From Epiperipatus broadwayi (Eukaryota; Onychophora; Udeonychophora; Euonychophora; Peripatidae), in NCBI GenBank assembly GCA_028023455.1, contig JAQFVV010013298.1, positions 64,001 to 128,000 on the forward strand: a stretch of 64,000 bases of DNA. The letters run 5' to 3'. Position 1 is the stretch's first letter, and the number at the start of each line of letters is the position of its first letter. Below, piece by piece: positions 21,737 to 35,320 of the stretch. The notes beneath the pieces are model-generated. The model made no database searches. It was given only the letters and a program-made list of their open reading frames with translations, and had not been told where the DNA came from. The translations under genes and the position numbers were made by a program.

Positions 21737-23879
21737 CTTATTTCTACACTATTCTGGTTTGACAAGTGACAGTATTAGCATGGCAATTGAATGTGAGAGT
21801 TTTCTATTCCTGAATACTGGATTTAAGATGACATTCTAACTAGTTAGGCTATTCAACCAAAAGCAATAATCAGTAGATATTTTATGTAATTATATATGAG
21901 GAGGTTCTCTGATTTCTTCATTTTTTTTTCTAAAATTGAAATTAATGAGTGGTTTTCACATTCTACATTTTACTTATAGAATGATCGACTAATATCATGT
22001 GAGTAACTTCTTTACATGTATTTTTTTTCTTTTTACTTGCCTAATATTCTTGTTTTATCCGAGCTGAAAATAACTTTATTAGTACATGTATGTTCTACTA
22101 CTTTTAGGTACTTCTGTTATATTTGATTAAGAAAAGACAAGAATGTTTGACAGAGAGAAAAAGTAAAAATAAGAGACAATATAAAGAAATTACTTACATC
22201 ATAATGGCAAATAATCCCTTAAGTCAGTGGAGTATGATCATTCATAATGGTTGAAATTACTTATTAATTAACATTCTCCTAAAAATATAAAGAAAACTCT
22301 CCTTAAATAAATATAGAACATTTCTACTGATTTTTATCTTTGATAAAATAGCCTATTTGGTTAAACCATCACTTTACTATCATATTTATAAATAAACAAA
22401 AGGTCCCAGGTTCAATTCCTACACTAGTATTATCACTGGGTCTACCAGAATCACATGGAAAAGAGAAAGAATACAATTTACATGTGTGTTATCACTAAAT
22501 AAACAAAACAAGAACAACATTATTATGCATTTATGCCTATACCCTCAATGTGAAAGTACGATACGTGTGGATTTTTCTTTCACTCATACATATACGTATA
22601 TTAAACCACTAAACATCAGGTTTTTTCTGTTTTAATAACATATACATATATATAATTACAAAAGAAAACATATATAAATCTATATTAAACAAATAAAAGT
22701 AAAAAATTATGCCAACAATAAATTTTGTATTATTTATTACACACACACGCATGCACATTCACACACATACATATATATATAATTTTTGGCAATGTTTATT
22801 GTTTTCTCAGGGTATATTTTATTGTAAGTGTTCATAATAATATATTTTACACTGAGCAAAGACGTCAAATGTTGCTAAAAAACCCACTAATGTAACATTT
22901 TTAAAATTGTATGTATTTATTTATATGCAAAAAACTACACATTAATTTCCATTTTATGATAAATATCAAAAATAGAAATGAATAAAGTCCATTATGTTGA
23001 CTTTTCAAATAAATTATAATGAATGATAACAAACCATATACAACTATATATATAAATAAAAATTATATATAAAAAGTCTTTTTCAGCAGAGGATTGTGTG
23101 CCCTTTTCAAATGTTAAGCAACTATTTTAAGATTAATCAATTATTGAAGATAGAATAACGTTTGAAACAGAATAAAATTATTATATAGAGATTCAATAGA
23201 AGATCAAATAATTGATTGCACATCAATATTCAGAATAATACATATACTGTACAATAATTGGGCAAAATTAAAATAGATACTTCATATTTGAAATTGGTAC
23301 TAAACGATATGCTGAAAAAGGCATTTGTATGTATTTTTTTTATTATTTATTGCAATTTCTATTATAAATATATATTAATGATAAATAATCTAAATTATAA
23401 ATCAATCCAAAATGCATTATTACTTTTAAATTCTTTGTGTGATTTATAAACACATAATAGTATTGTTATTTTTATTATTTTCACTTCTGTATAATTTATA
23501 TCATAGTTGCATAAAAAGAGAAAGAAAATCAAATAGAGGGAGTTATAATTAAAAATTATATCTAGATGTCAGTGTGTATTATGGTCTATAAGTTTTCACA
23601 TTAATTTATATCACTGAGGAGGACAATTAAACATTGCCAAAAAATAAACTTTATAAAATACTTGATGTTATAATTTGTTTTTATTACTGGATAAATTATA
23701 TTTACTGCAATTTAACTAAAATAATAATACTACCCATTCCAATGAGACAAATTATAATAGAGTTAAGATCAGATAATGAGTGAACACTTACAAAGCTGAA
23801 CAAAAAATGGTAGAGATTTTCAATTTTTAAAGATTCCTCAGCAATTAGAATATTTGATGTAAATACAATATATATATAT
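21737..23879. other. AT-rich DNA with one possible SINE
   Basis: Only a B-box-like sequence at 22400-22420 (CCCAGGTTCAATTCCTACA) with an upstream TGGTTAAACCATCAC suggests an old tRNA-derived SINE. There are short TA and CA repeats near 22620-22790. No coding signal. Confidence 0.4.
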
Positions 23880-24226
23880 ATGATTTCATATTAATATTTT
23901 CAGGATATTCTGTGTGGTAAAAAGCTGATGTTCGGTACAATAACAAGTACCTTTTTCAAAGCATTCACTTTCTGAAATCATATGAATGCATGTGAGATTT
24001 AAAATCATTGTTATCTTTTTGTTTCTCCTCATACTTAAATTCTATTGGGTGAGAAGTTTTAAATTTTATTTTGTCCTCCAACAGCTTCTTCCAAATGTTG
24101 TTAATCTTCTTTAATTCACACCTTTCATTTATGCTCGTGGGCCTTTTAAAGATACTTGTTATTGTACCAAAACATCAGCTATTTAGCTATTTTACCACAC
24201 AGAATATCCTGATAATATGAAATCAT
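23880..24226. mobile_element. Foldback/MITE with about 70-bp inverted arms
   Basis: The left arm TGATTTCATATTAATATTTT, then AGGATATTCTGTGTGGTAA and GGTACAATAACAAGTAC, is matched inverted at the right end. The right arm carries a 13-nt extra piece (ATTTAGCTATTTT). The internal 200 nt has no ORF. Flanked by TA-rich DNA, so a duplication cannot be judged. Confidence 0.65.
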
Positions 24227-25417
24227 CATTTATCTGTGAAAATATTAGAATTAATATATATATGATCACTAGATGGAGCTTTACCAATAGCTCTAAACAA
24301 GCTTTGTTTACATAAGTGCCGAAAGAGATAGAATTATATATATATATAATAACATTGAAAAATATATGATTAAAAATTTCTAAGTACATACTATATGAGT
24401 ACTCTCAACAAAATAGACTTCAGCTTCATTTGACTAAGATATAAAAAATAAAGATGTTTTGTAGTCATTATGTAATTCTAGAAAATATTTCTGAAGATAT
24501 AGAAGTACTTAATGCTCCTCCACAGGTTGAGGTTATCTAGTATTAATAAAAAAATCAGATTATTTTCGAAGAAGATTAATACCTGAATTAATTTTATTTG
24601 TTATTATAGACCATTGAATTAATTTTAGCTCTTCTTATTTCAAAACTAGAATTTAACCACTTAGTTTTGAAGATACTTTTCTCATTTCAAGATTAATATT
24701 CCAATAAACAGAATTGCAAAAGTATTTTAAAAATATTAATGATGTGAATACACTATAATTGAATTATTTTTTTAAGCAGACATGAGTATATTAAGATTAT
24801 TATATTTTGGCTAAATTCTTTTAACTGAATTAATATATCAATAAGTTTTAATGTGGTAGATTGCAAATGCTTGATAGTTTTATTGCTGTTCAAGATATTT
24901 CTCTAGTTTTTTCCAGGATCATAGTTTTGATGTAGCTATATTTTTATATAGTTTTATTTAACTGATTGCATTTTTTGTCTGTCTGTAAAATCTTGTAACT
25001 CAATTTTATCTATTTCCCAATTTTTGATCTTATTGAAATTTTGTATAATTATATATTGCTAATGACGGTACATTTTTTAAAGTCTACAAATAATTTTAAC
25101 AAAAGAATTAGTAAAAATTTTAAATTGCATATGGGATTCAGTATTTATTACAGAGCAGCCATCTTGGGATATTAAATTGTATTTCAACTTTCTTCAATTT
25201 ATATTTTTTGGAATTATATAAAACTAAAAAGTAGAAAATAATATATATATTAAAAGAAATATTTTTATTCCTATAAATATCTAAAAAGTAAAAAAAATAC
25301 TCTGAAATTAAAAAATAAAATTTGTTCAATTGTTGGAAATAAAAATGTGAAAGTTTAAATTTTCCAAAGAATTACTTAAATAAAGGTGCAGTTATTACCT
25401 ACTTTAAATAGATTGTC
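24227..25417. other. AT-rich DNA, nothing recognised
   Basis: A small patch at 24260-24340, bracketed by AT repeats, has mixed composition (GATCACTAGATGGAGC) and may be another short element. Otherwise no supported feature. Confidence 0.4.
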
Positions 25418-25427
25418 ATTGATACAT

Positions 25428-26005
25428 GGGGTGACCAGACATCCCAATTTTTGGAGATTTGTCCCTATTTTTGAGTAGATATCCCAGTGTCCCCAAAATG
25501 TCTTTTTAGGACTGTTATCTACACCAATTTTCAAATACTCATAATTATTGTTTGTCTTACATAAATGATTCATTGTAAAAAATGATAGGTTCTTGCCTCT
25601 CTCTGTCCAATCTCTATAGTAATATTATAAAAACTTTAGACAAATTCCAACACCAAAACAAAGATTGCTATTATGTAATATGCTGGTTTCTCAAGCTAGA
25701 CACATTTTCACATCCAACCTTGCCTTGGAGCATGCACATTTGGATTTTTGTAGGCTAAAATTTGAACGGCACTTGCACCTGCTTTGATTGACAGTGTAGT
25801 TTTATTAGTTCTTTGTTGATATTAATTTTTTACAGTGATAAAATTAATAAAAATATTAATAACCCTAAACAATAGACAAAATGCCAATGAGGACATGTAC
25901 AATGATGAATATGCACATAAATGGAGTTTTAAAAAAGGGATGCAATTCTGTAAAAATGATTGGACATTTCATCCTGATTTTTGATCGAATCAGTCTTGTC
26001 ACCCT
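25428..26005. mobile_element. Non-autonomous DNA transposon with 13-bp TIRs
   Basis: It starts GGGGTGACCAGAC and ends in the inverse of AGGGTGACAAGAC (11 of 13 match). Flanks are ATTGATACAT (25418-25427) and ATTGATGCAT (26006-26015), a 10-bp near-perfect duplication. Subterminal sequence repeats a TTTGTCCC and TGTCCCC theme. No transposase. hAT-like non-autonomous elements with about 8-bp duplications are one possibility. Confidence 0.6.
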
Positions 26006-26015
26006 ATTGATGCAT

Positions 26016-27711
26016 GAAACTTGACATGATTTTTTAAAAATCTGACTTTACTTCTAAATATGATTGCATAATAGTTTTATTTGTGGAAGCTGAAAAATAT
26101 TAATTTAATATCTTTATTGCTTGTGCAAATAAAAGTTTCTTTAATTATATTTATATTTTCTATTTTTTTTTTTACAGTGATTAGCTTATATAATCATTAA
26201 CATACTGAAAGAAATTCAGGAAAACAATGTTGTACTTTTTTTTAAAAATTACATTTTTTTAACCACTTATTGATATATTTTATGTTTTTAATTCAAAAAA
26301 TCATGTTTTTTTGATATATTGATGTTTTAATTTAAAATAAACAACAAAAAAAAATCAGCAGAATAAAAAGAATTTTAATGCGACCTTTTTAAATAGGTTT
26401 TTCTCCTCATAGATTTTGCAAAGTTATTTGGGGAATGTTTTTAGATTAAATAAAAATGTTATTTTTTTTATGAAAGTTATTAACATTCATGATTATTTTT
26501 AACAATATCTATGTAATTATTAAAAAAAAGTATATATTATTACTCTGTTATTTATATGTATATGTTTTATTTTTAAAAATAGCAGAAAATAGATTCAAGG
26601 GTATGTTAAGTGAAGAAAATCATAAGTCTGCTTATCCCATCTTATGACAATTATAGCTAATACAACATTGCAGACACTGTATTGAAAAAAAATTGAGATT
26701 TTTTTAAAAATTAAAAATACATTTTAATATTTTAAAACAGAATTTGATATATTTGTCAGAGATTAATATTTTTTTATTCAAATTTTAAAAATAAATTTCA
26801 ATTAAAAAATAATTTATCCATTTTGTAAGAATGATGTTGCTCTGCCATCTGTATGATAATAAAGGTATTATTGTTGTTATTACAATCTCATTTCTTTCAA
26901 TATTTGCAAAGTTTAAATATGAAGTTTTAGAATTTTTCTCATTGGTAAATATATATTACTGGTAAATAATGTTAAATTTATAGAATTCTGATATGGAATA
27001 ATGGTTTAATCCAAAAATCAAATGTTAAAATGCTCTAAAAAGGTCTCAACAGAAAGAACAGTTAAATATGTGGCAGTGATAGAAAGTTAAGTTTTACATT
27101 TATAATAATGGTAATGAGTATTATACTTAGAAAATTCTGTTGGTTGATTTTATAAATTTGCCATTGTATGTAAAAAACACAACCATAAATTTCAATAAAA
27201 TTCCTTTCAATGTTATTTTGTGATAAATTTCTTGTTTCCTTTAAACTTTTCTTGCTAATGAATGGTTGAAAAAAATGTTATTTCATAGTTTACTTTCACC
27301 CAATTTTGAAGTTGATTGTTATTTGTATTTCATAATCATTTTTCTTTTCAAATTAATTATTTGTCCTCAAGGTATTCCTTATTATGAACTATGAGTGTAG
27401 TGTTTCTGTATATCATTGATGATTTTTTCTTGACCAATCTTACACCTAATTTTATCTTTGTCCACTTTTTATTCTGTTATTATAGATAAATTAAAAAAAG
27501 TTGACTTAAAAACATCCCTATATAGTGATATCTTGCTTCTTTTGCCAATGTCACAACAATTAGTTTCATATAAAGATTACTCATACAAACAACCATTTAT
27601 TAATTAAAACCAAAATAGATGTTACTGAAAGACTAGTAAATGAGTAAGTTTACCCATGGTTCAAAAGTTTTGGAGCAGGATAATGATTTTATATAAATAG
27701 AAAATTTTATG
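26016..27711. other. AT-rich DNA, nothing recognised
   Basis: Poly-T and poly-A runs and short AT words throughout; no repeat ends or coding signal. Confidence 0.5.
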
Positions 27712-27725
27712 TATATCGATAAATA

Positions 27726-28305
27726 AACAAGGCAAAATTCTCTGTACAGTGGCATCCATTGATTACTCTGGTTGGCATTACTGTACAGAGAGTTTTGCCT
27801 TGTTTATAAACAATTATGTGCTAGTATAAGAGATAGTGATCATGTGATGCTTAATGAATTAACACCAATCCTGCCTAATAGTATAGTGATGGCTATGGTT
27901 GTTAAAGAGCCAAAGACACCAAAATGTATGGGTGGTGAACTGAGTTCAGACCCATATGACTATATAAGCCATTGAGATTAGATTGAAAATATTTTTGTTT
28001 TCAATTTCACTCTCATAGTTTTATAGTTAAGTAGAGATAAAAGGTGGTTGCTGGAGGGTTGCATTAGATCCTAAGATCTAGGTGCAGTGCTCTCAGATCC
28101 AAAGCTCCTTACTGACGAAGGCCAAAAGCCAGAAAGTAGTCTGGGGATATTGGATGACTAGGCATTAGATAGGGATTTTATGCACAAGCCTTCTGGCATC
28201 CATTGATTACTCTGGTTGGCACAGAGTGACATTACTCTATAGAGAGTTTTGCCTTGTTTATAAACAATTATATGCTAGTATAAGAGATAGTGATCATGTG
28301 ATGTT
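27726..28305 (+). mobile_element. Hammerhead-family B insertion, one full unit plus ends
   Basis: It opens with a short inverted arm (GGCAAAATTCTCTGTACAG, inverted at 27780-27800), continues as a full plus-strand unit with the ribozyme motif near its 3' part, then repeats the unit start (AGAGAGTTTTGCC at 27787 and 28241, 454 nt apart). The perfect 14-bp repeat TATATCGATAAATA brackets it at 27712-27725 and 28306-28319. The box AAGAGATAGTGATCATGTGA is seen twice. No real ORF: an open frame at 27772-27975 is chance. Confidence 0.8.
28106..28147 (+). ncRNA. Hammerhead-like motif, family B plus-strand copy
   Basis: TCCTTA (28106-28111), CTGACGA (28112-28118), AGGC-CAAAA-GCCA region (28119-28131, three G/C pairs and an A-A mismatch at the base), GAAA (28132-28135), GTAGT, cleavage C at 28141, and TGGGGA (28142-28147). 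Stem I has six pairs, two of them G-U. Stem III has lost its inner pair compared with the ACTAGT form. The core is intact but the helices are weakened. Confidence 0.6.
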
Positions 28306-28319
28306 TATATCGATAAATA

Positions 28320-29035
28320 TAAAAATAAAGATATTAAAACAATAAATGAAATGCATTAATTATAATCAGCTCAGTATGTTATTTTATACATTCTTAAAGT
28401 TGAAATGAATATAAAGAATAAAGCTTAAAAATAATTTTTGATTAAAAAATAAATAAAGAAAAGAAAGTTTTTGAGAAATAGTTTTGAAGGCTAAAGAAAA
28501 ATAAGTATAAAGAGTTGGTTATACTCTCTGCTTTCGCCTGTGAGTCTATATGATGATACTTGGGTGAAAGTTTTATTTTTCTCTTAATCTTATTAAGATA
28601 CCCTTTTCTCTACATTGACTTTTTCAAGTTTCATTCTGAATGCTATGTAAATTTTTATAAAGTTTAACTGTATATTACTATGTTACTATGTTTAATAAAT
28701 ATATTGTAAAACAAGAGTTGGTTTTGTATTGTTAAATAATATAGAATAGAAAAAGAAGAAAACAAAAATAGATAATTTACGAAAAAGTTATAAAGTAGAA
28801 CAACAGTGGATTTGATGTATTTTTACAGACAAATGATTTCAAAAATTTTATTCAGCTGAAGGAAACCGTAACAATCTTATTGTTTCGAAAAAAGGCGGGA
28901 AAATTCCAGACAGCAGACAGACTGTCTGAATCTACAATTCAGCAGAATTCTAAAATGAAAAAAAAAATGATAGTCATAATAATACACTTAATTTAGAACA
29001 AAAGTTAAAAGAAATACCCTTTCCAAATGTAGATC
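28320..29035. other. AT-rich DNA, no gene
   Basis: No repeats or coding signal that I can support. It leads into the LINE fragment to its right. Confidence 0.45.
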
Positions 29036-29039
29036 ATAT

Positions 29040-30165
29040 ATTATCTTGCGGGTTTTAAACCAACAGAAGCTTTCATTAAAAAAGTAGAATCCCATTGTCT
29101 GCGACTCTGTAGAGGTGGGCGCAAATCATTTATCAGTCTGCGCACCCTTCAAAAGCCAAGAGATATGAATGGACTGGGACTGCACTCAATAAAGGTATTC
29201 GTAATACAGAGAACTTACAATATGATCCATAAACTTTATTCTGATTGCAGGACCTTCCAATGCCCGCTTCCCAAAGAGCAAGTGCTTCCCACTGATAGAC
29301 CACCCCCTCAGAGGTTCACTCCCATCTGGCTACAAATGCAGATTTCATACATTTTTATGCACATAGTACCTTCCGCGACCATGTTCAATTCAAAAATAAC
29401 CTATTGGGAAGCCTTCAACCTATCCAACTCAAATACCCAGAAGGCACACACTTACCTCCCCATCAACATAAACAAACTACGCAAACTAGCCCGTAGATTG
29501 AAACTAGCACCTAAACACACAGACTTTCTGCTCAAAATTAACCTTGGTAGCCTCTCCACTGCTACATTTCTTAATAGAAGAGGCTTCCGCATAGATCCCA
29601 TATGTTGTCTCTGTCTTTCCAGCCCAGAAGATATGGACCATATCCTTCGCCTTTGTCTTAGGTCTGGCAGGGACTAAGACAAAACTTCCAGAAATACATT
29701 GATAATAATGGTCCAGATCTAACATCTCTTGAAGGGGTTTTAAATAGAGGCATTTTCGCTGAAATCAGGCTCGCCACCTACATAAACTTTGCCATCTGGT
29801 TGACCAGATGCAAGGTGATCTTTCAAAAATTACCGCTTAACGAACGCTCTTCCGCTTTCTCAGCATAATCAAAAATATCCAAGAAACAGACAAGAGAGAG
29901 GCCGATCCATACCTGGCCATATTAACATGGCAATTCACAACTGGTCTAAACAGCACCTCTCCAACCAACCCTTAAATAATTTATATGAAAATAAAGGTAT
30001 TTTGTTATAGACTAGATGATTAATATTCACCGTGCATCCACAGGTTATATTCTACTGACTTTTGAATCATTTCTTCTCTGTATATACCACCCTGTAACAT
30101 CGACTAGATACTTCTTGTTATTTTTTTTAATTTTGTAACTCACTTATAGGTCAAATAAAATTATC
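29040..30165 (+). mobile_element. LINE 3' fragment (post-RT region and tail)
   Basis: The plus strand begins inside the post-RT region. The protein-like frame from about 29074 contains KKVESHCLRLCRGGRKS, QKPRDMNGLGLHSIKVFVIQ and the zinc-knuckle cluster CCLCLSSPEDMDHILRLC. After a frameshift at about 29675 the protein continues with LTSLEGVLNRGIFAEIRLA and TYINFAIWLTRC to about 29860. The non-coding 3' end runs to AAATAAAATTATCTTGAAAG. These are standard C-terminal features of LINE ORF2. The RT itself is absent because of 5' truncation. GC content is clearly higher than in the flanks, which suggests a fairly recent insertion. It differs in sequence from the LINE at 4.7-7.2 kb. Confidence 0.75.
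29165..29677 (+). pseudogene. LINE ORF2 C-terminal open frame
   Basis: A 170-codon open piece of the fragment above. It starts at an internal methionine (MNGLGLHS), includes a helical stretch NINKLRKLARRLKLA typical of the thumb-to-tail region, and ends just after CCLCLSSPEDMDHILRLC, where a frameshift introduces the stop. The true reading frame extends upstream of this methionine. It is not an independent gene. Confidence 0.7.
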
Positions 30166-31440
30166 TTGAAAGAGAAAAGTTAAAAGAAATACCAGCAAAG
30201 GGAAATACTAGCTATGTTTATATGGTTAAGAACAAATCACAAACAGAAAAAAAAATAACCAAGAAAATATAACAGATTTTTAAAATGTTACCAATGACTT
30301 AGAAACGGATACTAATCAATATAATAAAAACAAGAATGAAGTTTTTAATTTAACGATAGAGAACTGCAGTGACATTTGTCAAAATTTTAATGAAATGGTT
30401 CTTTTAAACATATTAAAATCTTTTCATCAATTTCATAATGAAAAAGACATCCAATATCGTGACTGATAAAAATAACTAAAATTATTAAATTCTCTGCAGA
30501 GGAATATTACACACTGCTTATAGAAAAAAAAAGGAATTTAATATACAAAATATTGTACCATAACTAATAACCATTACATTACACTAGAATTTCATAAGTA
30601 ATTCAGTAGGTTTTATTTATTCAGCAATAAATAAAAATACATTCATGCATTATGCTATATTTAAATTTACAAACTTGCATATTAATTAATCCAAACGTCC
30701 CTTCTCCTATTTAGCTGTCTTTGTGCTATGAATATGACTGGGCTGATCGAAAAGTGTTAAGTTGTAAAATAGTTGCAATTGTTTAACTTTCATGTATTGC
30801 GATCTTCCCTATTAATTGAATTAAATGATAAACTGATATGCTACACTGACATCAGTAGATCAAATACTTTGGCAGGGCAAATCAAAAACTGCCACATCAA
30901 CTTCATAGTTCAAGACCTATAGGAATTACTTAACAAATACGAGAAATTATGAAAATTTAAATACTTTTCGAAAAAAGACCCACAGTACTAGTTCTAACTA
31001 GCCCTTAAGTATTTAATGTAATGGTTAACCAGAAAGTTCAACTAACAAACATACTCACATTACAATACTCACATTACATTCAACTCAGGCAGCACCTCTG
31101 GTTATCACATTCAAAGGTATTTCATCATAATGTTTTCATTATAAATCAAATGGTTCTATAGACAATGTGGATTAAAAAATCACACAAGACATCAATGCTC
31201 TAGAAATACTTCTACATCAGAAAACAATGAAAGCCATAATTGAAAACAATTTCAAAAATCTGCAAAACATCTCACAAAAATACAAGATAAAATATTTAGA
31301 CAAGGTAATATGAGACACAGTTCAATTAACCAAAAAACAAATAATCTTGCTGGCAGAAGTTTACTCTCAAATAAGTCATCAAGGTAAAAAAATTCAAAAC
31401 CTTTCAATAGATCTAACTTTTACAAAAAATAATATATATA
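30166..31440. other. AT-rich DNA, no gene
   Basis: Nothing recognised beyond a slightly less AT-rich patch at about 30700-31100 with no open frame or repeat ends. Confidence 0.4.
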
Positions 31441-31735
31441 GGGTTCGAACTCTGACTTTCACATGACCCTCTGTCATCAATGCTATCTCATACTGCTGAT
31501 ACACTTGATCACACATATGTTGAAAAGATAAATAATCACCAATATATGTATTTCATGCTAAACCAACACTCATCAATTGGTGCAGATTATCATCTCTGCA
31601 CATATGTACAATCAAAGCTCAGCTTATATTAAGATAGCCAATCTTCATACTTTAATGGACAGACTTCAAACTGCTCCACCCCACATCTCTTCAGCCATCA
31701 ATTTCATTGAAAATCTGATGATGGAATGCTCAAAC
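31441..31735 (+). repeat. Dispersed repeat, copy 1
   Basis: About 290 bp shared in the same orientation with 53617-53890. Shared blocks include ACTTTCACATGACCC, TCTCATA, CACACATATGT, GAAAAGATAAATAATCACCA, TTTCATGCTAAACCA, ATATTAAGATAGC and ACTTTAATGGACA. It begins after an AT repeat with GGGTTCGAACTCTG. Neither copy has an ORF. The class is unknown; it could be a LINE or SINE 3' part. Confidence 0.65.
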
Positions 31736-32199
31736 AGGTATAAAAAAGCCTGTACTGTGGAAAAAATTTCATATTTTCAAAAAAGAATATAAAAATTTCT
31801 TCTGAATTCTTTAATAAATACAAGTAATTCTTTGATGGAGGGGACACTAATGAGGGTGCACTCCAGATTCAGAAGATTACTAGTGGTCTTCTAATCCAGT
31901 TGTGGCTGCTGTCAAGTTGATTATGGACCATGAATTGTCTCTCATTGAGAATGTGTCTACCAAGGGGTAATAAAATCATATTCTTGTGCTTTATCATATA
32001 TTTGCTATTGCTTTTGGTTTTTCCTATTATTATGTTTAATTTTAAATATCATGTTTTATATATGTATATATCTCCTTTATCTGTTTTTATGTTAAATTTG
32101 TATTCAAATTTTGCAATATTTTTTTATACCAGATTCTAGTTCCTATGCATTATCTTATCTTTTTGGTCCCTGGAATGCCTGCACATTTGCTTCTCAGAT

Positions 32200-35100
32200 T
32201 GTGTTGCCATTTTAATTGTTTATCAGTCTCCTTGACTATTTATCTGCTTATTCCTTCACTATTTAAAGTGAGTATTTTACACATCTGAACATTACTGGTA
32301 TCAATGTGAGGGAATTTTCCCAAATGGCTGTTTGCAATCAGAAATTGGATCTCTCAATTTTCTCCCATATTACTTTCTTCTCTGAGACTAAACTTTATAC
32401 ATGTTCTGCTTTCAATATTGTTAGATATCCTTTCCAATGAACATTATTTACCTTTATTTATATAATCGACTACTTCTTATACATCAACTTCTATGCCATA
32501 TTAATCTGATTTTTTCATTCATTTTATTACTCTCCTTTTTGATGACTTTAATATGACTTATACTGATTATGTAACTAAATACATTTACCTAATTAATTGC
32601 AAACTGATGAGGGCTAAGGTTTTTTTTACAGTAATGTCTTCTCCTTCTGTGTTTTAAAACATTCAACTCCCATGGACATTTTTTATTGTTTCACCTGATC
32701 TGCAGTTTATAGTTAATCCAACAACTGGGTTTTTCTGATCACTTGATATTCTCTATGCAAGTTGATATTGATCTTTGTACCCAATCTATTATTAACTTTA
32801 ATGATACATTAAGAATATTGCTTAAGGCTACATCTCCAGAGGCAGTAATCTTAGACATATACATTAATTTTACGAAGATTGATATTCATTCGCTACAATC
32901 TACTGTATCTTGGTTCTCATTAATCAATATTCAATTGGTCATTAGACATTACACTACTAAAAATAATTAAGGAAATTGATGCTATTAATATGAAATTGAA
33001 TATCACTCCTTGTGACCCTGCTTCGGTTCCTTCAATAATGTCTCTTTAACAGCAACATAAGCATACTCAATCTATTTTGGCTGAATACTTTTCAATTAAA
33101 AAGGCCAAAATTTTTGTACACCACCTATTTTGACTGAGTAGCTCTCTATTAAAAAGGTCAAAATCTTTTTGATTCAATCTCATAGTTAGTCAAATGGGTA
33201 CATCTATTGAGCTGTTTCTTATAAAAGTAAAAAGTCTGCCCCCTTTTCAATTATTGTAGATAAACATTTCCGCACAGTATTCAACATTTTATCTTTTATT
33301 TTTTATCACATTGAGTCTAAGTTGCAAAGTTTCAGATGTCCTGATCTCCCAGAAGTTTGGTAAAAGTCATCAAGAGCATGATATTACAAAGTCTGACCTT
33401 ATGCTTAAGCTGAAATCTTTATCCAATATTTTTACCCTGATTACCATGTGATTCCTAAACACATTCTCTTGCATATTAGTTTTTATGATACCAATTATTA
33501 TGAACTTGTTTGTCTTCCTTCTAGACAAATTTTCATATCAACTGCTTGAATCCAATTTTGTAGGAATCCATTTTTCAAGTAAACACTCTCCCTTCTGCTC
33601 TTAATAACCTGCATAGTATTTCTACATAACCTTTACTTCTCAAGGTCTTTGAATCCATTATTAAAGATAAGATACAGTCTATAATTTCATCTTCCATCTC
33701 AAACTATCAGTTTGCAAAAACTGATTTCAACTCTGATGTTATCATCTTGTTTAAAATTATTCTTGACCTAGTTAGAACCACTAAAACAGTTGGCCCCATA
33801 ATAGTACAACTAGATATTTCATCATCTTTTGATTTAGATTCTATTGACTCTCTCATTGAACTATTATAGTTCTAAAACATTTCTGTTCTCATTATCTACA
33901 TTTTAGCTAACTTTCTAACAAATAAAGAAATTATTATTACTCTTAATAGCAAAGTAACACCATGATTCAAACCCCTTAATTCTATTCTGCAGGATTCATT
34001 TTTGAGTGCTTTATTTTTTAATATTTATAAATTCATTACTTCTTGAAATGGACAGGAAATTATGTTATATATATATTCTGCCGATTGATAAAGCACTCAA
34101 ACATATATCATTCATGGGGTTGATCTTGTCATTTTCTTCCCTTTAACAAGTACATTCATTCACATTTCTATTCTGGAAAATTATATGGGACACTATGAAC
34201 TTCAGTTTATCCATGATAAGTTATCCACATGGAGTTTCTGGTAATAATATTTTCTCTCCACTCATTGCTCTTCCTCATAACATTCTTAGATTTGTCATTT
34301 ATAAATATATGAATGCATTGAGAACAATTATTCAGAACTCTATTCTTATATCTTTTGAGAATATAATTAACTCCTTATCTAAAGTATATCGTTCCCTTCA
34401 TGCAAAAATTTCTCTTATCAACATCCCTGATTTTTCTAAGAATGATATGCTATATGTCAATTATTAACTGTACTAATACTTTCAAAAATAAGATGCCAAA
34501 AGCATTGATCTTTCCCTTCATTCAATCCCTATATTTTTTTGTCAGAGATACTATTTTTAAATTTGTTTCTACTTACCCTAATATTGTGAAATTAGTTATA
34601 ATTATCTGTATTGATATACCTTTATCCAGTAAAGTTAATTCTCTTCAATCCTTAATCAAATTCATTGCTGCTTATGATGATGTTATTAATCACACATTCT
34701 CTAGGAAGATATTCTTTTGGGAGGCCTACAACATGATTGAGAGTATTAATCAACTGTAACTATCCCCAATAACCCAAAAATTCAAATTCTGGTATCTGGA
34801 ATCAAAATATCTTGGTATCAAAATCAATTTAACAGTTTTTCCTACTAGCGATTTCTTATTTGCAAGAATGGTGCATGTTAACTTTGACCTATTTATCATA
34901 AGGCTGAATAAACAATACATTAATATTTTTGAGACAATTACTAATTCACATACTTCCTCTATTTCTACTTTCACTGATAGCACAAAATGGGGTCTTTCAC
35001 ATTAAATTGGGGTTACTATTGTGCCTATGTTTATCCTTTGATTCCAAAGATGCCATTTTTGCTTCAATCCTATATCTAAGAAATTACAATCACCGCTTTA

Positions 35101-35320
35101 CAAAAATTTTTAAAAATTAAAAAGAAAGACTCCTCCAGACATTATTAATGTTACATGAAGCCTGGTTTCTGAACCCATTATAAGTAAATAATTCCTTTTT
35201 TTATATTTTGTACGCCTTTGCTATGTATTTGCAAAATGTATTTTTTGTAAATTATACACCATTGTAACTGTCTGTTTTTTGATGATAAACGTTAAAATAT
35301 TCCATTAAATTTCAAATCAT
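32200..35320 (+). mobile_element. Old, heavily mutated LINE (endonuclease plus RT)
   Basis: Plus-strand protein-like relics in the correct order: an endonuclease-like start near 32290 (LNITGINVREFSQMA, then HITFFSETKL), RT N-terminal part near 33630-33700 (PLLLKVFESIIKDKIQSII, ISNYQFAKTDF), motif A near 33808 (VQLDISSSFDLDSID), motif B/C region near 33985-34085 (SILQDSFLSALFFNIY, then YSAD), and thumb near 34795 (ESKYLGIKINL). Many stops and frameshifts show that it is long dead. A small tandem duplication lies at about 33080-33170. It resembles jockey/CR1-type LINEs. The end near 35300 is estimated. Confidence 0.65.

Noticed and set aside
27772-27975. 67-codon ORF
   Set aside because: Lies within the non-coding hammerhead-family unit; the homologous sequence at 21 kb does not keep it open.
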